From a bacterium (GTDB lineage Bacteria; Bdellovibrionota; FAC87; UBA2466): DNA of 5,185 bases. Each line of letters opens with the position of its first letter. The first letter of the stretch is position 1. Under the pieces are notes generated by a model. It saw only the letters and a list, made by a program, of their open reading frames with translations. It searched no databases and was not told the DNA's origin. Made by a program: the position numbers and the translations under genes. The stretch spans positions 1 through 5,185 of the forward strand of contig JAIEOG010000316.1 in NCBI GenBank assembly GCA_019750655.1. Reading direction: 5' to 3'. Below are positions 1-5,185 of the stretch, in pieces.

Positions 1-1142
1 GCTTGTTCTTCATCCCCGGGAGCAAACATTTTAAGCCAACCCCACCCGCGGTGCTCTTCCCAAGGCTGGCCTGTGTACCGGCTCCAGGAATGCTGGGGGG
101 CCGTGAATTCGCCTTCGGCATTGGCAGTCCAAATCACGGAGCTCGTAGCGGCAATGAGAGAGCGGTAACGCTCTTCACTGCAACGCAGGGACTCTTCGGC
201 TTGTTTGCGCGCCGTGATGTCGGTGATGGCGCCCGTCATGTAGAGCGGGTGGCCATCGACATCGCCGAAAACTTTCCCCTTCACAGAAACCCAGATGAAT
301 TTGTTTTTAAGAGCCCCCTGGAGCAGGCGAAATTCCACATCCAAGTCTCGGAGCGAACGCGCGCTTTCTTTGAGTGTGGTGAGTGTCGTTTCCGCGTCGT
401 CGAGGTGGAACGAGTCGGCGAACTCCGTAAAAGGCAGTGCGCGGTTGCTACAGGCTAGCCCCGTAAAACCCGAGAGCGATTCATCGCACTCCAGCACGCC
501 TTCTGGAATTCTCCAACGGAAAGTCCCCGTTTGAGACGCATTCAAAGCAGCTTGCAGGCGTTCGCGGTTCTCCCGCAGGGCATTTTCAGTGCGTTTTCTG
601 TCGGTGACGTCTTCGGCAATCGATTCGTAATACGCGATTTCACCGCTCGGTTTTTTGACCGCGCGAGCGCTCACCGATAGCCAAACGATTGTGCGGTTCT
701 TGCGCCACGCTTCGTATTCCATTTTGGCGACGCCGTCGCGCTCGACGCGGCGTTTGAATTCGTCGCGGTCGTGGGAGTGAACGTAGATCTGCTCAGAGAT
801 ATTGCTGACTTTCGAGAGCAGTTCCTGCGGAGAGCGGTAGCCGAGCATCCGTGCGAAGGCCGGGTTGGCCGTTAGGAACGCGCCGTGCGGCGAGGTTTGG
901 ATAATCCCCTCGACGGCGTTTTCGAAAATGGAGCGGAACTTTTCCTCTGCGAGGCGGCGGCCGGTTTCAGCTTCTTTGCGCTGGTCTGCGTTACGTTGCA
1001 GGATGCGGTTTAGCAGTTCTGTCTGCTTGCGTTTGTCCAGGCGTGCGAGGACGATCGCGAGCACCGCGGTAAGGGCTGCCCCTGCTGCGAAGAGAAGAAG
1101 CCCGGGGGCCCAGTTCACTAAAATTGTAGATGACTCAACCAC
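1..1142 (-). CDS. Membrane-anchored multi-PAS sensor protein (3' end beyond the window)
   Basis: The frame is open from a GTG at 1142-1140 to the left edge, giving 380 residues; an in-frame TAA lies at 1151-1149, so the start must be here or slightly inside. AAGGA (1150-1146) precedes the GTG by only 3 bases, and a second in-frame GTG at 1118 is the alternative. Residues 11-33 form one transmembrane helix, followed at once by a basic stretch (RLDKRK) and a coiled linker, so there is no periplasmic domain and sensing is probably cytoplasmic. Three PAS domains follow: about 64-185, ending in the PAC-type EDVTDRK; about 195-315, ending TDITARK; and one beginning at about 323 (ERYRSLI, then SWSRYTGQPWEE), cut by the edge. 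Known family behaviour: such proteins usually end in a histidine kinase or GGDEF domain, but the output domain is not visible. The third PAS has APGD where HPDD is common. Confidence 0.9.
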   Translation of the reverse strand, partial: MVESSTILVNWAPGLLLFAAGAALTAVLAIVLARLDKRKQTELLNRILQRNADQRKEAETGRRLAEEKFRSIFENAVEGIIQTSPHGAFLTANPAFARMLGYRSPQELLSKVSNISEQIYVHSHDRDEFKRRVERDGVAKMEYEAWRKNRTIVWLSVSARAVKKPSGEIAYYESIAEDVTDRKRTENALRENRERLQAALNASQTGTFRWRIPEGVLECDESLSGFTGLACSNRALPFTEFADSFHLDDAETTLTTLKESARSLRDLDVEFRLLQGALKNKFIWVSVKGKVFGDVDGHPLYMTGAITDITARKQAEESLRCSEERYRSLIAATSSVIWTANAEGEFTAPQHSWSRYTGQPWEEHRGWGWLKMFAPGDEEQ

Positions 1143-1246
1143 AAGTCCTTAGAGTGCCTTCCGAACAGACCTTTGCAGAATCCGTGCCCGAGTGTGGTTA
1201 GCCCTGGTCTGAGTATTGCTAATGCTGGTAAGGTCCCCCGAGTTTT

Positions 1247-1251
1247 AGGAG
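1247..1251 (+). promoter_or_regulatory. Ribosome binding site that fixes the start of the methyltransferase-like gene
   Basis: AGGAG lies 7 bases before the ATG at 1259. A TTG immediately before that ATG (1256) is also in frame, but would have only a 4-base spacer, so the ATG is preferred. I see no convincing -35/-10 pair in the 116-base divergent interval 1143-1258, which must hold the promoters of both flanking genes. Confidence 0.75.
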
Positions 1252-1258
1252 CTGCTTG

Positions 1259-2128
1259 ATGTGTGCTGCAGCAATTATAGGCCTCGCTTTAGTGACGACC
1301 CTGGTGCAGAAGCCGACGACGCTTCCCCCAGCCGACGCCTATGGCCGTATTGCTACTTTAAACGGCCATGGGAAAATCGATCCGCGCCCCAACGTTATCA
1401 CCGAGGCATTTGTGGAGTGGGGAGCGACGCAAGCAATCAAAACAGGCACGTCCTTTACCGAGCAACGTTGGGTTTTTGAAATCGCTTCCGGGATGGCACA
1501 CGTCAGTAAGCGGATTGTGGAGCGCGGCGGCTCCGTACTCATCAACGATGCGGAAGACCAGCATTTGCACTACGCGACGTCGCACCTGCCGATGCCCGAA
1601 AGCAACCCCCTGTTTGAGTTCCTTCCCGGGTGGTTTCCCCACGGGGTAGATCTCGAGAAATTAAAGGCTTTCTTCCCCATCATTGGCACCGGGTACTTCC
1701 AAGCGGCGCACTTTAAACGGGCTTCGGAGCTCTTAGAAACGGTAGGGACAATCTGGGATATCTCTTTGCCCGGAGCGCGTCTGTTTATCACCTATGGGAC
1801 CCCCTGGAACGGGATGTTCAAAGGCTTTCCGTCCAAGTACCGAAGGGACTACGCCAAGTGGGAAAAGCACCCGACGCTGGCGACAATGCCTGGCCAAATT
1901 GAGGACGTGCACCAGTATCTCCCCGAAGACCAATACCCAAAGTTCTTCCATGCGTTGGAAAACCGGACCATGAAGTGGCTCCTCCAACAGGATCCCCAGC
2001 GTCCTTGGAAGATCCTCCAGGAAGAAGCCATTCAAAGGCCCACCCCCCCCGAGCAGGCCTACCGGCGCGGTTATTCCCGAGGGCAGGCGGAACTCATGGG
2101 AATGGTGCTGGAAAAAGCGGCAAATTGA
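1259..2128 (+). CDS. Class I SAM-dependent methyltransferase-like protein with hydrophobic N-terminus
   Basis: The protein has 289 residues from the ATG. Residues about 71-103 have the layout of motif I and the end of strand 2 of the class I methyltransferase fold: a hydrophobic strand, an acidic residue (E74), a loop, a helix, then V-L-I-N-D (93-97) and H102-L103. A later LPGARLFI (170-177) matches the 'PGG-hydrophobic strand' element, followed by TPWNG (181-185) and a MPG-IED segment near residue 210. This order resembles a methyltransferase family I recall from Legionella and Bdellovibrio; that is recall, not a search. Two things are odd. The motif I loop reads EIASGMA, with alanines where the first and third glycines normally sit. 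The first 16 residues are hydrophobic without positive charges, followed by a proline-rich stretch ending ADA at 25-27. It may be a divergent or inactive methyltransferase, perhaps membrane-associated; the substrate is unknown. It stands alone and converges with the minus-strand pair, 34 bases away. Confidence 0.8.
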   Translation: MCAAAIIGLALVTTLVQKPTTLPPADAYGRIATLNGHGKIDPRPNVITEAFVEWGATQAIKTGTSFTEQRWVFEIASGMAHVSKRIVERGGSVLINDAEDQHLHYATSHLPMPESNPLFEFLPGWFPHGVDLEKLKAFFPIIGTGYFQAAHFKRASELLETVGTIWDISLPGARLFITYGTPWNGMFKGFPSKYRRDYAKWEKHPTLATMPGQIEDVHQYLPEDQYPKFFHALENRTMKWLLQQDPQRPWKILQEEAIQRPTPPEQAYRRGYSRGQAELMGMVLEKAAN

Positions 2129-2162
2129 ATGTTGAGTTTTGCACCAAGCGTGGTGATCCGCA

Positions 2163-3200
2163 TCACTTCCCGGGGGGCGGGAACAGGACTTTGAATTCCT
2201 GTTTATGCATGCGTAAGCTCTCACTCATCCATTCATCGAAGAAGATACGCATCCCCAAGCTGTAGTGCCCAAATACCGTCGGGAAAGCTTCTGCCATTCG
2301 GTCGATCGCGAACTGAACCGCTTCCTCAAATTTTTGCAGGTCCTCTGGCTGGTTTTCGAAGTGCCGGATGAGGGGCATGAAAAGCACGGCATAAGCAGGG
2401 GCCAAGCAAAGCTCGCGGAGCACGGGTTGGTTATGGTCCTTTTGAGAGAGAACCAGGACTTCCTCGCGCAAGTAGGACATCGAGAGAATATTGGAAACGA
2501 GTAAGTCGGCAGCGCGGTCAAACTCACCGGCTTTGACGTCGTCGGGGACCCAACGGCCCAACCAGTTCATGTAAGTTTCGATGCTGCCGATGCGGTCCAT
2601 GCTCATTTGCTGGCGTTCATTGAGGCGGCCGCGCACGTCGTTGGCGATATCCGGAGCGCGCCGGTCGCCCAAGATTCCGACGCGAGCGCGTCGGCCGGTG
2701 GCGGATTGCACATAGAGATGTTGCCCCGCGTACGAGAGCCGGATTTTCTCCTGCTGCGCATAATCCCACTGAGGTCCCAGCATCAGCTTCAAGCCTTCCA
2801 CGATGAAGTAGACGAGGCCCAGACCGGAAACGGTGGCGAGGGCATGCGAATCGCTCAAGAAAGCTTTGCAGGCGTAAACGCCTACAGTAGCGACCGTGCA
2901 CAGACCCGCGGTTTGCAAAACGATTTGTTTCGGGCTGGCATTGCGGATGTAGTTCAGCATGCGCTTGAAGCGCGCGGGTTGAGGGGCGCCTTCCACCAAA
3001 AGGGTTTCAACGCATTCGGCGTCGAGTTGCGGAGGGGACTCCAGGTCCACTTGGGCGAACGCCGTTCGAGGAGCGAAGCCGGCGAGTAGCGCCGAAAAAA
3101 GAAACACGGATCGCAGGGTTCTTATTTCGAAACTCCTTTTCAGGGGTGAACAAAGCAGGTTCCGTAACATGGAACGGAAACTGAGAAAAGAGATTATCAC
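2163..3200 (-). CDS. Unrecognised exported membrane protein with two-helix hairpin
   Basis: I do not recognise this family. From the GTG at 3200 it has 345 residues. Residues 26-49 look like a Sec signal peptide: basic R27 and R30, hydrophobic core at 32-43, and AFA before Q50. Two transmembrane helices follow at about 92-115 and 119-141, separated by a short polar turn. With the N-terminus exported, this hairpin would place the C-terminal 200 residues in the periplasm. That region is mixed alpha/beta then helical, with no catalytic motif I can name, and ends in PPPGK. The GTG lies 8 bases beyond the stop of the upstream gene, suggesting co-transcription and possibly coupling, but lacks a Shine-Dalgarno and gives a 25-residue extension before the signal peptide. 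An ATG at 3170 also lacks one. The best-placed ribosome binding site points to an ATA at 3125, giving 320 residues. The reading frame is secure; the start is not. Confidence 0.82.
   Translation of the reverse strand: MIISFLSFRSMLRNLLCSPLKRSFEIRTLRSVFLFSALLAGFAPRTAFAQVDLESPPQLDAECVETLLVEGAPQPARFKRMLNYIRNASPKQIVLQTAGLCTVATVGVYACKAFLSDSHALATVSGLGLVYFIVEGLKLMLGPQWDYAQQEKIRLSYAGQHLYVQSATGRRARVGILGDRRAPDIANDVRGRLNERQQMSMDRIGSIETYMNWLGRWVPDDVKAGEFDRAADLLVSNILSMSYLREEVLVLSQKDHNQPVLRELCLAPAYAVLFMPLIRHFENQPEDLQKFEEAVQFAIDRMAEAFPTVFGHYSLGMRIFFDEWMSESLRMHKQEFKVLFPPPGK
3133..3138 (-). promoter_or_regulatory. Strong internal ribosome binding site, 7 bases before an in-frame ATA codon
   Basis: On the minus strand the sequence AAGGAG (3138-3133) is followed by a 7-base spacer and ATA at 3125-3123, which is codon 26 of the open frame at 2163-3200. 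Starting there gives a 24-residue signal peptide beginning (M)RTLRSVFLFS and ending AFA before Q. None of the conventional starts in this frame (GTG 3200, ATG 3170, and a GTG at codon 32 inside the hydrophobic core) has a comparable site at proper spacing. Use of ATA is an inference. Confidence 0.55.
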
Positions 3201-3208
3201 CTAAAAAA

Positions 3209-4894
3209 TCAGGGTTTCGCGGGCGCTTCGAGATTCTGCTCGATCGCGGCAATTGCCAGTGCCGCTTTCAGCGACCGACGGTAATGGCTGTCGCGTTGGA
3301 AGAACGGACCATCGCTCTGGTGTTGCGCTAAAGATCGCTCCAAAGATCGCCGTACAGCGCCCACATGGCGAGCTCGGAGACCGAACGCCATCGCGCCATC
3401 CAATCGTTCGTCGAGCAGCGATCCTTTTACTCGAATCGCATCTGCCATTTCGTGAGCTGCCGCATCGACGTAGGAAGCCCGGTGGTGCTCGGGCACTGCG
3501 GTGGTAGCGGCGAGGGTCAGTAACGCCATATCCCGGAAGTTATGCGCGGTCATAGGAAGCTCCGCGATAGGGCGCTTTTTCACTTCCGGCAGTTCCTGCG
3601 GTGGGCTTGCGAGCCGTTTCTCGAGCCATGCGTGCGTTTCTTCCCAATGTTTGTCCCAGGTCATTTCCAATAGCTGATCCAAGACACCGAGGTTGTTGCA
3701 ACGGAGAGCGAGTGTCGCTCTGTAGTGGGCATCGAGCTCAGAGTCCACCGGAATAGCAGCCATCAAGGCATCGAGCGCCTCTGAAGCCGCGCGGTTGTCG
3801 CCAATGGCCGTGGAAAATTCAAAAGCGAAAATATAGGGATCGATAGGAGATCCCCAAATCAGCCCGATATTCGGCATGACATCCGCAGGCTGTTCCGAAG
3901 CCGCTTGGCTCGCAACGGCAAGGAAGTTTTTCGCGAGCTTGTGGATGCGGTCTACATCACCCGCGGCTCTTAGCGCGGAAAGAACGGCTTCCATTTCTTC
4001 ATAGGTCACGCTCTGGGAGCGGGAGAAGAACCGCTCGGCGGCTTGGCCGATGAAAGCGATCTGCTCTTGCTGGTGCTGGCCGAGGCTATAGCGGACGTTC
4101 GTTTCACTTCCTGTGTTGCGGCCCGCGGAGCGCTGCCCCTGCGCGGACGCGGCAAAGAGCGCTGTCAAAATCCGCTCGCTGCAGGCAGATCCACCGCCCG
4201 GCGCAGCCAAGCACTGTTCCGATCCCATCAGCCGTACGATGTTTTTCAAAAACGCTTGAGCGATCGGAATCTGCCCGAGCCGTCCCAGTGCATCTGCAGC
4301 AGCTCGGAAAAGAGTGGGCGCAACCAGTCCGTTGGGATCGGCTTCGAAGGCCGTTTGAGCTTCCTGCGCAAGATCACTGCCGAGTGCCGTGAGGGCTTGT
4401 AAGTCCCCTAAGCGATCCGCGGCTTCTGCGACGGCTGGGTGGGTTTTGTCCAAAAAGAGCATGTATTCGAAAAGCAGGCGCGCGGTGGCGCGGTCCGTTG
4501 CTTGGAGAAAGTCCACCTGTTCAAGAAGCATCAGCATTCCGTCAGAGGAGATCTTCGGCTTGGGGCCGACTAGGGATTTTAGTTTCTCGCGGAAGCTGTC
4601 ACGGAAACCCGAAAGTTCCGGGCCGCCGAGAAGGTTCGCGAGCATTATCCCTTCGGCTGCGACTTGCGGATTGACGGGCAAGCGCAAAAGGCCGGCATGG
4701 GCCACCTTCCAAAGATCGGCGCGGCTGTGTGTGGAAAGGCCGGAGAAAAAGGCCTCTGGGGCATCTGCGGGTTCAACGATGACGAAGATGCAGGTGGTTT
4801 CGTCGCCGGTGCTCCCGTCCGCGTTGTTTGCTTGTGCGGTTCCGGCCAGAAATAAGAAAAGAAAAGCTGCGCGCTTTAAAGCAGAGCCTGCCAC
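3209..4894 (-). CDS. Unrecognised exported helix-rich protein, 561 residues
   Basis: The start is a GTG at 4894 with a clear ribosome binding site. Residues 1-22 are a textbook Sec signal peptide: K7 and R8, a phenylalanine/leucine-rich core, and AQA before N23. The cysteine is not positioned for a lipobox, so the mature protein is probably soluble periplasmic rather than a lipoprotein. The mature part is dominated by alanine/leucine-rich helices throughout, with the look of a helical-repeat (TPR- or HEAT-like) solenoid, but I cannot align a clean repeat unit. It has few cysteines: C35 near the mature N-terminus, a close pair at C228 and C238 around a glycine-rich loop that could form a disulfide, and one in LRCNN in the C-terminal half. 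No catalytic motif is visible. It is first of a two-gene unit with the hairpin membrane protein; stop and next possible start are 8 bases apart. A scaffold or binding role would suit a solenoid, but that is inference. Confidence 0.88.
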   Translation of the reverse strand: MAGSALKRAAFLFLFLAGTAQANNADGSTGDETTCIFVIVEPADAPEAFFSGLSTHSRADLWKVAHAGLLRLPVNPQVAAEGIMLANLLGGPELSGFRDSFREKLKSLVGPKPKISSDGMLMLLEQVDFLQATDRATARLLFEYMLFLDKTHPAVAEAADRLGDLQALTALGSDLAQEAQTAFEADPNGLVAPTLFRAAADALGRLGQIPIAQAFLKNIVRLMGSEQCLAAPGGGSACSERILTALFAASAQGQRSAGRNTGSETNVRYSLGQHQQEQIAFIGQAAERFFSRSQSVTYEEMEAVLSALRAAGDVDRIHKLAKNFLAVASQAASEQPADVMPNIGLIWGSPIDPYIFAFEFSTAIGDNRAASEALDALMAAIPVDSELDAHYRATLALRCNNLGVLDQLLEMTWDKHWEETHAWLEKRLASPPQELPEVKKRPIAELPMTAHNFRDMALLTLAATTAVPEHHRASYVDAAAHEMADAIRVKGSLLDERLDGAMAFGLRARHVGAVRRSLERSLAQHQSDGPFFQRDSHYRRSLKAALAIAAIEQNLEAPAKP

Positions 4895-4900
4895 GTTAAT

Positions 4901-4905
4901 CTCCT
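4901..4905 (-). promoter_or_regulatory. Ribosome binding site of the 561-residue exported protein
   Basis: AGGAG (4905-4901 on the minus strand) lies 6 bases before the GTG at 4894, supporting that GTG as the start together with the complete signal peptide it produces. The stop codon TAG (4906-4904) of a small upstream open frame overlaps this site. Confidence 0.8.
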
Positions 4906-5035
4906 AATAATCCGAAAGAAGAGGTGGCGTTACCAAATCCGCCGGGCCGAAGCAATCAGATAGCGCGTGCAACACTACTGCTGCAAAGCAAAGCACAGCC
5001 GGCCTTACCCCCAGCCTGATTTTCTTGGAATGCAC
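4904..5035 (-). CDS. Possible 43-residue leader or membrane miniprotein (doubtful)
   Basis: A small frame can be read from a GTG at 5035 to a TAG at 4906-4904. It gives a basic N-terminus (HSKKIRLGVR), one hydrophobic segment of about 14 residues (PAVLCFAAVVLHAL), and a short tail ending LLSDY. Its stop overlaps the ribosome binding site of the next gene and lies 9 bases before that gene's GTG, a spacing typical of a translationally coupled leader. The ribosome binding site for the GTG is weak (GGAAAA), and an ATG at 5068 is the only other good start. The opposite strand is also open across this stretch, so chance is quite possible. This interval must also carry the promoters of the two divergent genes, none of which I can identify convincingly. 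Confidence 0.2.
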   Translation of the reverse strand: MHSKKIRLGVRPAVLCFAAVVLHALSDCFGPADLVTPPLLSDY

Positions 5036-5066
5036 CTTGCAATTTTCCGCCGCCAACGGAGAGATC

Positions 5067-5185
5067 ATGGCAAGCGCGACTCGAAACACCGACCCCGACA
5101 TTAACAACGAACCCAAACCTCCCTTTCCCGCTCGGAAACTCGACCCGCCGGGGCTGGAAGCTAACCTGGAACCCAAACCTCATTT
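5067..5185 (+). CDS. Proline-rich N-terminus of an unidentified protein (3' end beyond the window)
   Basis: ATG at 5067 is preceded by GGAG (5058-5061) with a 5-base spacer, and the frame stays open for 39 complete codons to the right edge. The visible residues are hydrophilic and proline-rich, with two copies of EPKP exactly 20 residues apart (NNEPKPPFP and NLEPKPH). There is no signal peptide or membrane segment. Such a stretch is typical of a disordered N-terminal tail, but nothing identifies the family. The frame is also open upstream to a TAA at 4908, so an earlier TTG start is possible, though less well supported. It diverges from the exported-protein pair, with about 170 bases between start codons. 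Confidence 0.6.
   Translation, partial: MASATRNTDPDINNEPKPPFPARKLDPPGLEANLEPKPH
5109..5181 (+). repeat. Two 13-base direct copies, 60 bases apart, within coding sequence
   Basis: GAACCCAAACCTC occurs at 5109-5121 and 5169-5181. The 60-base period is a multiple of three and both copies encode E-P-K-P in the same frame of the gene starting at 5067. This suggests the start of a 20-residue repeat in the protein, although the bases between the copies do not obviously repeat. Confidence 0.6.

Noticed and set aside
3..458. Plus-strand open frame of 151 codons
   Set aside because: It is antisense to the PAS sensor, whose minus-strand frame shows clear PAS and PAC motifs; the plus frame has no ribosome binding site and an uncharacteristic composition.
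2142..2155. Short hairpin CACCA-AGCG-TGGTG between the convergent genes as a possible terminator
   Set aside because: The stem is only 5 base pairs and neither strand has a T tract after it, so it does not qualify as an intrinsic terminator.
1733..2224. Minus-strand open frame of 163 codons opposite the methyltransferase-like gene
   Set aside because: It overlaps the well-supported plus-strand gene and also the 3' end of the exported hairpin gene in another frame; its product has no recognisable feature.
2607..3089. Plus-strand open frame of 160 codons
   Set aside because: It is antisense to the hairpin membrane protein, whose signal peptide and membrane helices are convincing; this is the usual shadow of a GC-rich gene.
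4389..4907. Plus-strand open frame of 172 codons
   Set aside because: It is antisense to the signal-peptide end of the 561-residue protein, is serine- and arginine-rich as shadows often are, and has no supporting start site.
4957..4986. Possible minus-strand promoter, TTGCAG and TATCTG with an 18-base spacer
   Set aside because: Each box matches the sigma-70 consensus at only three of six positions, which is no better than chance in an interval of this size.

Overview
The window looks like a chromosomal stretch from a Gram-negative bacterium of moderately high GC (mid-50s percent by eye). The case for Gram-negative rests on two exported proteins with Sec signal peptides, a multi-PAS membrane sensor, and a methyltransferase-like protein resembling a family I recall from Legionella- and Bdellovibrio-type bacteria. 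I cannot name the genus, and no RNA gene or mobile element gives a firmer anchor.

Layout from left to right. Positions 1-1142 (minus) hold the N-terminal 380 residues of a membrane-anchored sensor with one membrane segment and three PAS domains; its output domain lies beyond the left edge. It starts at a GTG and diverges from a plus-strand gene at 1259-2128, which encodes a class I SAM-methyltransferase-like protein with a hydrophobic N-terminus and an eroded glycine-rich motif I. That gene converges on a minus-strand pair. The promoter-proximal gene of the pair (4894-3209) encodes a 561-residue exported, helix-rich protein. The distal gene (3200-2163) encodes a protein with a signal peptide, a two-helix membrane hairpin and a probable periplasmic C-terminal domain. 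I recognise neither. At the right edge, a divergent plus-strand gene starts at 5067 with a good ribosome binding site and a proline-rich N-terminus, and runs out of the window.

The minus-strand pair is the most plausible undescribed unit: two exported proteins of unknown family, genes only 8 bases apart at the widest start choice, and probably made together as an envelope complex. The start of the distal gene is unusual. Its only good Shine-Dalgarno sequence sits 7 bases before an in-frame ATA codon, exactly where a compact signal peptide would begin. No tRNA, rRNA, CRISPR array, insertion sequence or convincing intrinsic terminator was seen.
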